A model generated the notes under the pieces. The model made no database searches, was not told the DNA's origin, and was given only the letters and a program-made list of their open reading frames with translations. Source: Sulfurospirillum diekertiae (GTDB lineage: Bacteria; Campylobacterota; Campylobacteria; Campylobacterales; Sulfurospirillaceae). From it: 64,000 nucleotides of DNA. This document shows, piece after piece, positions 25,374 to 35,244 of this stretch (its first letter is position 1; the number at the start of each line of letters is the position of its first letter). The position numbers and the translations under genes are program-made. Location: the NCBI RefSeq assembly GCF_011769985.2, contig NZ_CP039734.2, forward strand, positions 1,116,001 through 1,180,000, given 5' to 3'.

Positions 25374-26114
25374 GTGAAATTCGAGCTTCTAGGAACGGCA
25401 GATACCGGGGGAATTCCTCTGCATCAGTGTCACTGTGAGATGTGTGAGGCAGCAAGGCAAAAAGGGGTGAGCAATCGCTCCACAAGTGCTTATTTAGAAC
25501 TGGATGATGGCAGTGTTATTTTGTTTGATGCTGGGTATGACCTCTTATGTGATCGGTTTAATACAACACGTATCAGAGCCGTTTTTCTCACTCATTTTCA
25601 TGCCGATCACTGTTTAGGTCTCATTCGTCTTCGCAAATCAGTGGACGCCATTACGTGCTATATTCCTGATGATAGACAAGGATTTGGTGACCTTTTTATT
25701 CATAAAGACTCCATCAATTATCAAGTTCTTCAACCGTTTGAAACTATAGAAATAGAAGGTGTGAAAATTGTAGCAGTTCCACTGTTGCACTCTAAGCTGA
25801 CACATGGCTACGTGATCTTTACATGTAAAGGTGTTGTAGCGTATTTGACGGATTGTGCGAGCATTTCCTCGGAATCACTTGCTTATCTGAAAGCTCAAAA
25901 AATTGACCATCTTTTTTTAGATGCGGCGTATACGCCATGGTTTGCTTCCAATAAACATTTGAATTGGGAAAGTGCAGGGGAATATATTGAGAGTATTAGT
26001 CCAAAAAACGGCTATCTCATTCATGCGAGTTGTAAAACCTTACTCCCTTTACATGTAAAGAAAATAAGGTTGAAATATCCTTATATTGAACAAGGATTTG
26101 CGGTCGAGGTGTGA
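25374..26114 (+). CDS. MBL-fold hydrolase, PhnP-like
   Basis: A 246-residue metallo-beta-lactamase-fold enzyme. The metal site is THFHADHCLGL; further ligands are His in LLHSKLTHGY, Asp in YLTDCAS and His near LIHASCKT. The N-terminal CHCEMCEAARQKG matches the structural zinc motif of PhnP-type cyclic phosphodiesterases. No phosphonate genes are near, so the substrate is open. The start is GTG at 25374; TATAAT lies at 25342-25347. Two palindrome copies lie inside (25819, 26049). Confidence 0.82.
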   Translation: MKFELLGTADTGGIPLHQCHCEMCEAARQKGVSNRSTSAYLELDDGSVILFDAGYDLLCDRFNTTRIRAVFLTHFHADHCLGLIRLRKSVDAITCYIPDDRQGFGDLFIHKDSINYQVLQPFETIEIEGVKIVAVPLLHSKLTHGYVIFTCKGVVAYLTDCASISSESLAYLKAQKIDHLFLDAAYTPWFASNKHLNWESAGEYIESISPKNGYLIHASCKTLLPLHVKKIRLKYPYIEQGFAVEV

Positions 26115-26117
26115 AGA

Positions 26118-26417
26118 TTATTCTTCATCCTCATCATCGTCAAAAGCTTCTTCGCCATCTTCATCTTCAAAGTAGATGTTATCTTCATTGCCATCGTAGT
26201 TATAGTCACTTTGATAGATGGGGTCGTCTTCATCTTCATCTAAATCGTCATCATCCTCTAGGTCTTCTTCGTACTCTTCTTCATTCATTAAAATATCTTC
26301 AACTTTGTCGAGGAACGCATCAATATCACCGGTAAAGAGGTGTTCAAAACGCATTGCATCAAGAATAAATTCACTCGAACAACCGCTTTCAAGGAGGAGT
26401 TCTTTTAAGTCACGCAT
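26118..26417 (-). CDS. Highly acidic small protein of unknown function
   Basis: 99 residues. A short helical N-terminal part (MRDLKELLLESGCSSEFILD to about residue 38) is followed by a tail in which 36 of 61 residues are Asp or Glu, with scattered aromatic residues and no lysine. The tail should be disordered and could bind metal, basic proteins or act as a nucleic-acid mimic; nothing in the sequence decides. It lies 39 bases downstream of the ABC-F gene on the same strand and may be co-transcribed with it. I do not recognise the family. Confidence 0.65.
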   Translation of the reverse strand: MRDLKELLLESGCSSEFILDAMRFEHLFTGDIDAFLDKVEDILMNEEEYEEDLEDDDDLDEDEDDPIYQSDYNYDGNEDNIYFEDEDGEEAFDDDEDEE

Positions 26418-26456
26418 ACTTTTTACCTTTGCTTTTTCTGCAATTCTACACTAATT

Positions 26457-28283
26457 TTAAATGTTTTTCAATTGTATTTCGTAAGTATCAAAAAGGGTAT
26501 CATGGTTTACATGTAACGTTTCAAACTGCTCATAAAGTTTTTCAAGTGACTCTTCATCGCTCTTTATTTCTTTAGAAAGTCGTCCTAGTTCGCCAATATC
26601 ATTTCCAGAAGAACATGCAATCAGTGCATCGTTTTTTGCTTTGATGCCCTCTTCAAGTTTTATGATTTTTGCTTCACACTGATCAATCTGTTTTTTGAGC
26701 GGAGAAAGTTTGGAACTACGTTCCTGAATCAGTTTCGCACGCAGTTTCTTACTTTCATTGTAGTCATTTGAGACTACTTTTTTAGGTGCCACATCGATCT
26801 CTTCTTCCCAACCAATTTTCTCTAAAAATTCATCATAATTGCCATCAAAAAATTCCGCTTTATCGTGATGAAAAATGATGAGAGCATCGGCGAGTTCTCG
26901 AAGCATCATTTCCGAGTGCGTGACTAAAATGGTAGAACCTTCAAAGTTTTTGATCGCTTCGCATAGAGAGTCGATGGAGTACATATCAAGGTGGTTGGTT
27001 GGCTCATCCAAAAAGAGAAGATTCGCCGGTGTTGCGATGATTTTGCCTAGCATTACACGACTGCGTTCGCCTCCAGAGAGAATACTAATCTCTTTTTCTG
27101 CCATCTTTCCGCTAAACATCATGCCACCACAGATAGCACGAACACGCGTAATGCCTAGGAGTGGATCTACTTCATAAATCTCATCTATAATGCTATTTTT
27201 AAGATTGAGTCTTTGAATATTGGTTTGTCCAAAATGTGCAAAGGTTGTTTCAGGATGAAACGAAAGAGTACCTTGTTGGAGCGGTAATTCTCCTGCTATC
27301 ACGTTAAGAAGCGTTGATTTACCTTTACCATTTTTACCAATGATGGCAAGACATTTTCCTTTTTCCAATTTAAAAGAGAGATTTTGAAAAAGAGGGTGGG
27401 CTGGATCATATCCAAAGCCGACATCTTTTGCTTCAAGCATGATTTTAGCAGGCGTTTTTTTATAGTTAAACGAAAAGTGAAGGCTACTTTCGACCTCAAG
27501 ATCATCCATTTCGCCCATTTTTTCAAGCTGTTTTGCTTTACTTTGTGCCATGACTGCTTTAGATGCACGTGCTTTCTGCCGTGTCACAAAATCTTCAAGT
27601 TCGGCACGTTTTTTATCTAAATTGGCTTTGGTTTTAAGATAACGCTCATCGTCTTCTTCTAATTTTGCATAGTATTTTGAGCTGTTGCCCTCAACGATCA
27701 TCAAGCTTTTTCGCCTCAGTCCCATAGTATGCGTGGTGACAGCATCCATAAAATCACGATCATGGGTAATCAAAATAATCTCACCTTTAAACTCTTTGAG
27801 AAACGTTTGGAGCCAACGCATTGAAATAATGTCAAGGTAGTTGGTCGGTTCATCTAAAAGGAGTAAAGAGGGGTTTGTGGCAAGTAGTTTGACTAAATTA
27901 AGGCGAATTTGATAGCCGCCTGAAAAATTCATAGGATCTTTGTCTAAATCTTCTTGCGAAAAACCAAGTCCGAAAAGCATTTTTTCGATTTTGTAAAGAT
28001 CAAACGCTTCATCACCATGCAGTGCAGAAGCACACTCTTCACGTACCGTTTTATGGGTAAAAAGAATGTGTTGTCTGAGCGTTCCAATCGTGTAGTTTTT
28101 AGGGATAAGAATATCACCAGAATCGGCTTCTTCTTCTCCTAAAAGAATTTTAAAAAGGGTGGATTTTCCTGAACCATTACGCCCAACAAAGCCTATTTTA
28201 TTGCCATGGGCAAGGGTGAAACTGATATTTTCAAAAAGGGTTTGTACACCAAAGTGTTTAGAAAGATTAGTGACTTGAATCAT
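26457..28283 (-). CDS. ABC-F family ATPase (ribosome-associated type)
   Basis: 608 residues with two ABC domains on one chain and no membrane part. First domain: Walker A GRNGSGKST, signature FSGGYQIRL, Walker B LLLLDEPTNYLD. Second: GKNGKGKST, LSGGERSRV, LLFLDEPTNHLD. Between them lies a charged linker, and the last 90 residues form a coiled coil as in Uup/YheS-type proteins. ABC-F proteins act on ribosomes during translation. Which subfamily it belongs to is uncertain. Confidence 0.92.
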   Translation of the reverse strand: MIQVTNLSKHFGVQTLFENISFTLAHGNKIGFVGRNGSGKSTLFKILLGEEEADSGDILIPKNYTIGTLRQHILFTHKTVREECASALHGDEAFDLYKIEKMLFGLGFSQEDLDKDPMNFSGGYQIRLNLVKLLATNPSLLLLDEPTNYLDIISMRWLQTFLKEFKGEIILITHDRDFMDAVTTHTMGLRRKSLMIVEGNSSKYYAKLEEDDERYLKTKANLDKKRAELEDFVTRQKARASKAVMAQSKAKQLEKMGEMDDLEVESSLHFSFNYKKTPAKIMLEAKDVGFGYDPAHPLFQNLSFKLEKGKCLAIIGKNGKGKSTLLNVIAGELPLQQGTLSFHPETTFAHFGQTNIQRLNLKNSIIDEIYEVDPLLGITRVRAICGGMMFSGKMAEKEISILSGGERSRVMLGKIIATPANLLFLDEPTNHLDMYSIDSLCEAIKNFEGSTILVTHSEMMLRELADALIIFHHDKAEFFDGNYDEFLEKIGWEEEIDVAPKKVVSNDYNESKKLRAKLIQERSSKLSPLKKQIDQCEAKIIKLEEGIKAKNDALIACSSGNDIGELGRLSKEIKSDEESLEKLYEQFETLHVNHDTLFDTYEIQLKNI

Positions 28284-28415
28284 AGGTCAAACTCATTACA
28301 TGTAAAATTTTTTCTTCAAGAAGAAGTGCGTGGTATTATAAAAAAAGTTTTGCAAGAACTTGATTAAACGTTATTGTTATTGATGAGTGTAGTTTAGAAA
28401 GCTTGAAAATAAAAC

Positions 28416-29210
28416 TTATTCAGCTTTCTTATTGATGGCATTGAGTGTATCTAAGATAGACTCTTTTTTTGTCGAATTATCCGGTCCTGAAATACGCATT
28501 GTAAATTCAACGCGACCATTCTTGTCACGACCTTCCGCCGTATCGTTATTTGTGAGAGGTTTTGTATCTCCATAACCTGCTGAGCTTAAACGATCTTTGG
28601 CAATACCATTACGAATGAGGACACGGATAACAGCATTGGCACGAGCACTGGAGAGTTCAAGGTTGTCTTGGTATTTAGAGCCATTTGGAAGTGCCGTTGC
28701 GTCAGTAAATCCTTTAACGATAACTTCAACATTTTTAGGAAGCATTGCAATAATGTCAGAAACACGTTTGAGGAAAAGCATGGAGTCACTGTTAACAATC
28801 TCAGCAGAACCTGGTGCAAAAAGAAGTTTAGTAGGGAGTTTTAAAATCGCACCATCAACTTTTTGCTCTAATGATCCTTCTCCAATATTCATTTTCTCAA
28901 TCATTTGTGCTAAACGAGCAATTTCTTCAAGTTGCGCAGAAGTTCCACCCGCATTGCCTTTGTCTTTATCTTTAGCCGCATCTCCCGATTTAATAGACAT
29001 GCTCATAACAGGAGTTGCTTCTTCAGGTTTCGCGCTGTAGTCGTAGATTTTGACAAACTCTTCTTTGAGGGCTTTCATTTTTTCAGTGTTAGTAGAGGCA
29101 ATAGCAAAGAGTGCGATAAAAAGGGCAAGTAAAAGACTAAAAAAGTCCGCAAAAGGTACGGCCCATTTTTCACCTGCTTCACATTCGACTTTTTTGCACT
29201 TTTTACCCAC
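28416..29210 (-). CDS. motB: Flagellar motor stator protein MotB
   Basis: 264 residues: a short cytoplasmic start, one TM helix with the proton-carrying Asp22 in AVPFADFFSLLLALFIALFA, then a periplasmic OmpA-like peptidoglycan-binding domain (LFAPGSAEIVNSDS, VIVKGFTDATALPNG, LSSARANAVIRVLI, GYGDTKPL). Together with MotA it forms the proton-driven stator. It lies 10 bases downstream of motA. Confidence 0.93.
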   Translation of the reverse strand: MGKKCKKVECEAGEKWAVPFADFFSLLLALFIALFAIASTNTEKMKALKEEFVKIYDYSAKPEEATPVMSMSIKSGDAAKDKDKGNAGGTSAQLEEIARLAQMIEKMNIGEGSLEQKVDGAILKLPTKLLFAPGSAEIVNSDSMLFLKRVSDIIAMLPKNVEVIVKGFTDATALPNGSKYQDNLELSSARANAVIRVLIRNGIAKDRLSSAGYGDTKPLTNNDTAEGRDKNGRVEFTMRISGPDNSTKKESILDTLNAINKKAE

Positions 29211-29220
29211 TTAGTATCCC

Positions 29221-29994
29221 TTATTTGTCAAATTGGCTTTTTTTCTCTTCAAGAGGAGAAAGATAATTGAGAAGTTTCATTTCAAGCGTACGAGGATTGT
29301 CACCATGAGAAATACCTAAAATTCCTGCTAAGATGACACGTTTTTCTTTTACAATATCTATTGATTTTCCCTTAAGTTTATGTCCCCATGGACCTAAGAA
29401 GATATAAGAACCTGCAATACCAAAAACAGTCGCAGTAAAGGCACCACCAATACCCATCGCCATTTCAGCAGGGTTGTCTAATTTTTGAAGTGCCAAGATC
29501 AGACCCAAAACAGCGCCAATGAGTCCCATAACGGGGCAGGTTTCCCCTGCATGTACCCAATAGTGTGCAGAACCATGGTAATACTCTTCCGTCTGTTCAA
29601 TCAAAATATCGAGTGTCTCTTCAATCTCATGCGCTTCAACACCATCAACGGCCATACTAAGACCTTTTTTGAAGAACTCATCGTCCATTTGATTGGCATG
29701 GGATTCAAGCGCTAAAATGCCATCACGTCTGGCAATAATGGCAAAGTCAATAATTTGTTTAATACGTGCATGAAGATCAACTGATGATTTTTTGAAGATA
29801 ACTTTAAACTCTTTAAAGGCACCTCTAACATATTCTTGGGGAGTTGCAGACATCGCTGCTGCCATAGCGGTTGGAATAACGATAATAAATGAAGTGATAT
29901 GCAAAATATGAAGAGGATTTCCACCTTCCATAATATCGCCCGTAGAAATAGTGGTAATGGCAATTACCATGCCCAAGATGACGGTTAAGTCCAT
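29221..29994 (-). CDS. motA: Flagellar motor stator protein MotA
   Basis: 257 residues with four hydrophobic helices. VHAGETCPVMGLIGAVLGLILAL and MAMGIGGAFTATVFGIAGSYI are the last two helices with the conserved prolines and threonines of the ion path, and a charged cytoplasmic loop between helices 2 and 3 would touch FliG. The start is the ATG at 29994. The upstream 187 bases are shared with the divergent tetR; one palindrome copy lies at 30059. Confidence 0.93.
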   Translation of the reverse strand: MDLTVILGMVIAITTISTGDIMEGGNPLHILHITSFIIVIPTAMAAAMSATPQEYVRGAFKEFKVIFKKSSVDLHARIKQIIDFAIIARRDGILALESHANQMDDEFFKKGLSMAVDGVEAHEIEETLDILIEQTEEYYHGSAHYWVHAGETCPVMGLIGAVLGLILALQKLDNPAEMAMGIGGAFTATVFGIAGSYIFLGPWGHKLKGKSIDIVKEKRVILAGILGISHGDNPRTLEMKLLNYLSPLEEKKSQFDK

Positions 29995-30142
29995 AAAGTC
30001 AGCTCCAAAAAATAGTATAAAACGTTTTCAAGCATTATCGGTTAAAATGCAAAAAACTTTACATGTAAGGCAATAATATAACAATCTTCCTTAGATAAGA
30101 TGCTATTATTGCTACGCTTAAAGTAGAAAAATTGATTTGTAG

Positions 30143-30148
30143 TATAAT
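30143..30148 (+). promoter_or_regulatory. -10 box of the tetR gene
   Basis: TATAAT in TAGTATAATTGC, 34 bases before the ATG at 30182. AAAGGAG provides the ribosome site. Confidence 0.6.
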
Positions 30149-30181
30149 TGCAAAAAGTGTCAAATAAAGGAGTAAGTTAAC

Positions 30182-30844
30182 ATGAGTGAAGAGAAATGCA
30201 GATGTTTTATCAGTTCTCTCGTTGATCGACTCAGTGGTAAAGCCGAATCACGTTGCACGAAGATTATTGATGTGGCGTATCGGCTTTTTTTAGATAATGG
30301 CTATGAAAACGTCAGTATGAATGATATTGTCAAGCATGCAGGGGGGTCACTCGCGACATTGTATAAGCATTTTGGCAATAAAGAACAACTGTTTATTTAC
30401 ATTTTGGAACAAAAATCAGAAGAAGTTTTTGGCGAATGGGGTCGTAAAAGTGTCTGTTATGAGGGGCGTATTGAAGAATTTTTAACGGAAACAGGAAGGA
30501 TGTTTTTAGATTTGGTGACAACACCAGATGCCATTTTATTTCACCGTTTACTTATATCAATAGGGTATATTAATGATTCCAGACTCAATAAAACGCAGAT
30601 CCAGAACCTTATGTCGGTTCCCGTCATTATTATTGCAAATTATTTAGAAAATGAAAAAGTAAACGGTCATATCGAAGTTGAAGATACCTATTTAGTGGCA
30701 GAGCAATTTTTAAATGCTGTCAAAGGGCCATTTCTTTTTCAGACAATTTTGGGGATTCAAATTGATATCTCTGAAGAAACGCGTTTAAAAGCTTTAAAAC
30801 AAGTCGTAACCATTTTCTGTCGCGGCTTACATGTAATACAATAG
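30182..30844 (+). CDS. TetR-family regulator, CmeR-like
   Basis: 220 residues. The N-terminal helix-turn-helix reads IIDVAYRLFLDNGYENVSM, DIVKHAGGSLATLYKHFGNK, typical of TetR proteins; the C-terminal ligand domain is not informative by eye. It lies just upstream of, and on the same strand as, an RND efflux operon, with a near-perfect palindrome between them. This matches CmeR-CmeABC of Campylobacter, so a repressor of the pump is the likely role. The last codons carry a palindrome copy (30827). Confidence 0.85.
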   Translation: MSEEKCRCFISSLVDRLSGKAESRCTKIIDVAYRLFLDNGYENVSMNDIVKHAGGSLATLYKHFGNKEQLFIYILEQKSEEVFGEWGRKSVCYEGRIEEFLTETGRMFLDLVTTPDAILFHRLLISIGYINDSRLNKTQIQNLMSVPVIIIANYLENEKVNGHIEVEDTYLVAEQFLNAVKGPFLFQTILGIQIDISEETRLKALKQVVTIFCRGLHVIQ

Positions 30845-30915
30845 TTACTTTTTTTTCCGTTAGTGAAATTAGCTTGATTTTTTTACTTTTTTCGGATACA
30901 ATTTCGCCCATAAAG

Positions 30916-30936
30916 TGTAATGTATATTACATTACA
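30916..30936. promoter_or_regulatory. Operator of the efflux operon
   Basis: Two perfect 9-base arms, TGTAATGTA and TACATTACA, surround a TAT centre, 18 bases upstream of the first pump gene. This size and placement are typical of a TetR-family operator. Confidence 0.8.
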
Positions 30937-30954
30937 TAAAATTGGGAGCGAAAA

Positions 30955-32112
30955 ATGACAACAAATAGAGTGTATTTAACATATGCTAGATATGCATTAA
31001 TAGGTGTTTTGGGAGCTTTTTTGGTAACAGGATGCTCAAGCCAAGATAAAAAAGCAGCAGGGATGCCAGCGATGCCTCCTTTAAGTGTATCCACCTATAA
31101 AGTGATCACCAGTGATGTTCCTGTTTCATTAGAATATCCAGCAAAAGTAAAAAGTATGCAACAAGTGAGTATTGTTGCACGTGTCAGTGGTGTTTTGGAA
31201 AAGAAATACTTTACTGAAGGTAGCTTTGTAAAAGCAGGTGAAACACTCTATCAAATTGACTCAGACCGTTATGAAGCATTGATGCAAGAAGCGGTGGCAG
31301 ATGTTGGTGTAAAAGAAGCGACCCTTAAACAAGCAACACGTGATTGGGAACGTACCAAAGCCTTGTTTGATCAAGATGCTGTGAGCCAAAAAGAGCGTGA
31401 TGCCGCACTCTCTGCCTATGAGTCAGCAGGAGCTTCGCTCAAATCTTCACAAGCAGCGCTTAAAAAAGCAACGATTGATTTTAACTATACCAAAGTTAAA
31501 GCAACCATTAGTGGTATGACAAGCCTCAATGCTCAAGATGTTGGAAGTTATGTCGGTTCTAGTAGTGATACGATGACACTAACGACGATTACCCAAACCG
31601 ATCCTATCTATGTTGAATTCTCCTTACCTGATATTGAACTTTTGAAAAAACGTTATGTGATGGGAACAGGTAACTGGAATAGTTTAGCGCAAGCAAAACT
31701 TCCTATTCAACTCTCTACCCCCGATGGCACCAAATATGCCAAAACGGGAACTTTAGATTTTATCGATAGTTATGTGGATGCTGAAACTTCTACGATTAAA
31801 GCAAGAGCCACCTTTGCTAATCCCAATAATATTTTAATACCCGGTCTGTTTGTACGTGTGAATGTAGAAGGCTTGGTCTATAAAGATGCGATTAGTATTC
31901 CTCAAAAGGCATTGTTACAAGAAGCCATTGGTTCGTTTGTGTATGTTGTCAAAGAGGGCAAAGCGACTAAAGTTCCTGTCAAAGCAGGAACCGTTCATAA
32001 TGACACCTATATCATTGAAAGTGGTTTGAGTGCAGGAGATGTTGTCATTACCGATAACCTCACGAAACTGCGCCCAGGTTCTGCGGTTAATGTTATAGAA
32101 GCGAAGGAATAA
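30955..32112 (+). CDS. RND efflux periplasmic adaptor lipoprotein (CmeA/AcrA type)
   Basis: 385 residues. A signal peptide ends with the lipobox VTGCSS, so it is anchored to the inner membrane by lipid. Then come the lipoyl/barrel-sandwich halves (VSIVARVSGVLEKKYFTEG, FVKAGETLYQID), a coiled-coil hairpin (about 100-160), and the beta-barrel and membrane-proximal domains. It bridges the RND pump and the outer-membrane channel. Three bases separate it from the pump gene. Confidence 0.92.
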   Translation: MTTNRVYLTYARYALIGVLGAFLVTGCSSQDKKAAGMPAMPPLSVSTYKVITSDVPVSLEYPAKVKSMQQVSIVARVSGVLEKKYFTEGSFVKAGETLYQIDSDRYEALMQEAVADVGVKEATLKQATRDWERTKALFDQDAVSQKERDAALSAYESAGASLKSSQAALKKATIDFNYTKVKATISGMTSLNAQDVGSYVGSSSDTMTLTTITQTDPIYVEFSLPDIELLKKRYVMGTGNWNSLAQAKLPIQLSTPDGTKYAKTGTLDFIDSYVDAETSTIKARATFANPNNILIPGLFVRVNVEGLVYKDAISIPQKALLQEAIGSFVYVVKEGKATKVPVKAGTVHNDTYIIESGLSAGDVVITDNLTKLRPGSAVNVIEAKE

Positions 32113-32115
32113 AGT

Positions 32116-35100
32116 ATGTTTTCTAAATTTTTTATCAACAGGCCTATTTTTGCAACCGTCCTCTCGATTGTTGTGATTATAGCGGGCTTGATGGGTATAA
32201 AAGGCTTGCCTATTGAGGAGTATCCTCAAGTAACGCCTCCTCAAGTTACCGTCAAAGCAACGTATGCAGGAGCAAGTGCTGATACCATTTCTAAAACGGT
32301 TGCAGCACCGATTGAGCAACAGATAAATGGTGTTGAAGATATGATTTATATGTCTTCAACGGCTTCATCAACAGGCTCTTTATCGATCAATGTTTATTTT
32401 AAAATTGGAACAAACGCCGATCAAGCGACGATTAACGTCAATAACCGTGTTCAAGCAGCCCTTAGCAGTCTTCCAAGTGAAGTACAAGCGCAAGGCGTCA
32501 CGGTACGTAAACAATCATCTACGATTTTAAAAGTTATTTCGATTATTTCACCAAACAATAGCTATGACAAAATTTACATGGCAAACTATGCACTTGTCAA
32601 TGTTATTGATGAACTTAAGCGCGTTAATGGTGTGGGTGATGCCTCTTTATTTGGTAACCAAGATTACTCTATGCGTATTTGGATGAAGCCTGATCAACTT
32701 GCTAAATACAATCTCTCACCAACAGATGTTATTAATTCGATCTCAGAACAAAATGCTCAGTTTGCAACAGGACGTTTCAATCAAGCTCCTACGAAAGCGG
32801 CTCAAGCCTATACCTACACGGTAACAACACAAGGGCGATTTGATAAAGTCGAAGAGTTTGAAAATATCATCTTAAAATCGAACAAAGATGGTTCAACTTT
32901 ACGCCTTAAAGATGTTGCACGTCTTGAACTCGGTGCTGCATCGTATGATGTATCGGCAACGCTTAATGGACAAACGATGGTACCGATTGGCATCTACTTA
33001 CAATCCGGTGCAAATGCGTTGGAAACAGCCAAAAAAGTCGATGCGGTCATGGAAAAACTTTCAAAATCTTTTCCTGAAAATATGACCTATGTAACGCCAT
33101 ACGATACAACAAAATTTATTCAAATTTCGGTACATGAAGTGGTAAAAACACTCATTGAAGCCCTTCTTTTAGTTGTTATTATTGTTTACATGTTCTTGCA
33201 AAATATGCGTGCGACAATTATTCCTATTTTGGCGATCCCTGTTTCGATTATTGGATCATTTGCAGGTATGTATGCACTGGGTTATTCGATTAACCTTTTA
33301 ACCTTATTTGGTTTGGTACTTGCCATTGGTATCGTTGTCGATGATGCTATTATCGTTATTGAAAACGTTGAACGTATCTTGCATTCTGAAAAAGATATTA
33401 CCGTTAAAGATGCAACGATTAAAGCGATGCAAGAAGTAACTGCTCCTGTTGTTGCCATTGTTCTTGTTTTATGTGCTGTTTTTATCCCTGTATCGTTTAT
33501 GGGTGGTTTCACAGGACAAATGTACCAACAATTTGCGATTACGATTGTTATTTCAGTTATTATTTCAGGTATGGTAGCGTTAACCTTAACACCTGCATTG
33601 TGTGCCATTTTCCTAAAGAAAAAAGAGCCACAACCGTTTTGGTTTGTCAAAAAATTTAACGAGTTTTTTGATGCTTCAACCAACTGGTTTACCAGTGGGG
33701 TTAGTTTGGTGGTACGCCATGGCATCATTAGTATTATCATCTTTGCCGCATTGATGGGCATGACATATGAACTTTTCCAAAAAGTACCTACAAGTCTTGT
33801 CCCAATGGAAGACAAAGGTTTTTTACTTGCCGTGACTGCATTGCCTCCTGCTTCTTCACTCAATCGTACAGAAGGTGTGAGTGCGGAACTCAGTAAAATC
33901 ACAGCAAACGTGCCTGAAATCGAATACACTATTGCTATTTCAGGATTTGATCTTATCAGTGGTGCAGCTAAAACCAATGCCGCAACAGCCTTTATCAATC
34001 TAAAAGATTGGAGTGAGCGAAAAGCAGCAAACCAAAATTCAGAAATACTGAGCGGTGCACTCAACGGCGCCTTCTTTGGTGTGCCGGATGCCACCATCTT
34101 TGCACTGAATCCTCCGCCGATTATGGGACTAAGTATCTCAGGTGGTTTTGAGATGTATTTGCAAGATCGAACGGGTGGTTCATTGGAAGAGCTCGGTAGA
34201 ATTACCAATGCCATTGTCGCAAAAGCGAGACAAAGACCAGAGCTTACGATGGTGAGAAGTACCTTTGATACGGCGGTACCTCAATTTAGTGTTACATTAG
34301 ATCGTGAAAAAACGAAAGCATTGGGTATTTCAATCAAAGATGTCTTTACCACATTGCAATCAACCTTTGGCGCCTACTACGTCAATGACTTTAACCTCTT
34401 TGGTCGCACCTATAAAGTCAATATTCAATCAGAAGCTGATTTTAGAGAAAAACCTGAGGATATGAAAAATATCTTTGTGAAATCAAATACGGGGAAATTG
34501 ATTCCTATCAGTTCATTGGTGACGTATGAACGTACCATAGGACCAGATATTGTAGATCGTTTTAACATCTTTACCGCGGCAAAAATTGTCGGTGAGCCAA
34601 AACCTGGTTATACATCAGGGGATGCGATTAAAGCAATTGAAGAAGTGGTAAAAGAAGTTGCACCTGAGGGTTATACCACAGGTTGGGCGGGAACGTCATT
34701 TCAAGAAAAAGAGATGGAAGGCAGTGGCTCACAAGCGTTTATCTTCGGACTTGTCTTTATCTTCTTGATTCTATCAGCACAGTATGAGAGATGGCTCATG
34801 CCTCTCGCGGTTATTACCGCTGTTCCGTTTGCTGTCTTTGGAGCGATTATGGCGGTTTATTTACGAGGACTGAGTAACGACATCTATTTCCAAATCGGTC
34901 TTTTGGTACTGATCGCTTTATCGGCTAAAAATGCGATTTTGATCGTTGAGTTTGCAATGCAAGCCCAAGAAAAAGGTAAGTCAATTTTTGACGCAACTCT
35001 TGAAGCGGCACGTTTACGTTTCCGTCCGATTGTTATGACATCACTTGCCTTTACTATTGGTGTTTTACCGTTGGCGATCAGTTCAGGTGCCGGTGCAGGA

Positions 35101-35244
35101 AGTCGTCATGCGATTGGTACAGGTGTTATTGGTGGTATGATTGCCGCAACAACGATTGCGATCTTCTTTATTCCACTCTTTTACAACTGGCTCGCGCAGC
35201 TCAATGCGAAGTTTTCACGTAAAGGAAAAAAAGATGAAGAATAG
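32116..35244 (+). CDS. RND multidrug efflux pump (CmeB/AcrB type, HAE1)
   Basis: 1042 residues, the normal length of hydrophobe-exporting RND pumps. FFINRPIFATVLSIVVIIAGL starts TM1; the GxxPxEEYPQVTPPQV stretch follows; TM4 holds the proton-relay pair in GIVVDDAIIVIENVERI; the C-terminal half repeats the fold with ALSAKNAILIVEFA. It would export drugs, bile-like compounds or solvents using the proton gradient. The stop overlaps the outer-membrane gene by 11 bases. Confidence 0.95.
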   Translation: MFSKFFINRPIFATVLSIVVIIAGLMGIKGLPIEEYPQVTPPQVTVKATYAGASADTISKTVAAPIEQQINGVEDMIYMSSTASSTGSLSINVYFKIGTNADQATINVNNRVQAALSSLPSEVQAQGVTVRKQSSTILKVISIISPNNSYDKIYMANYALVNVIDELKRVNGVGDASLFGNQDYSMRIWMKPDQLAKYNLSPTDVINSISEQNAQFATGRFNQAPTKAAQAYTYTVTTQGRFDKVEEFENIILKSNKDGSTLRLKDVARLELGAASYDVSATLNGQTMVPIGIYLQSGANALETAKKVDAVMEKLSKSFPENMTYVTPYDTTKFIQISVHEVVKTLIEALLLVVIIVYMFLQNMRATIIPILAIPVSIIGSFAGMYALGYSINLLTLFGLVLAIGIVVDDAIIVIENVERILHSEKDITVKDATIKAMQEVTAPVVAIVLVLCAVFIPVSFMGGFTGQMYQQFAITIVISVIISGMVALTLTPALCAIFLKKKEPQPFWFVKKFNEFFDASTNWFTSGVSLVVRHGIISIIIFAALMGMTYELFQKVPTSLVPMEDKGFLLAVTALPPASSLNRTEGVSAELSKITANVPEIEYTIAISGFDLISGAAKTNAATAFINLKDWSERKAANQNSEILSGALNGAFFGVPDATIFALNPPPIMGLSISGGFEMYLQDRTGGSLEELGRITNAIVAKARQRPELTMVRSTFDTAVPQFSVTLDREKTKALGISIKDVFTTLQSTFGAYYVNDFNLFGRTYKVNIQSEADFREKPEDMKNIFVKSNTGKLIPISSLVTYERTIGPDIVDRFNIFTAAKIVGEPKPGYTSGDAIKAIEEVVKEVAPEGYTTGWAGTSFQEKEMEGSGSQAFIFGLVFIFLILSAQYERWLMPLAVITAVPFAVFGAIMAVYLRGLSNDIYFQIGLLVLIALSAKNAILIVEFAMQAQEKGKSIFDATLEAARLRFRPIVMTSLAFTIGVLPLAISSGAGAGSRHAIGTGVIGGMIAATTIAIFFIPLFYNWLAQLNAKFSRKGKKDEE

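Noticed and set aside
26218..26454. A serine-rich open frame opposite the acidic protein
   Set aside because: Its composition is the mirror of the Asp/Glu codons on the other strand.
33282..34214. A 310-codon open frame antisense to the efflux pump gene
   Set aside because: It mirrors the codon pattern of the pump gene, has no ribosome site and no family resemblance.
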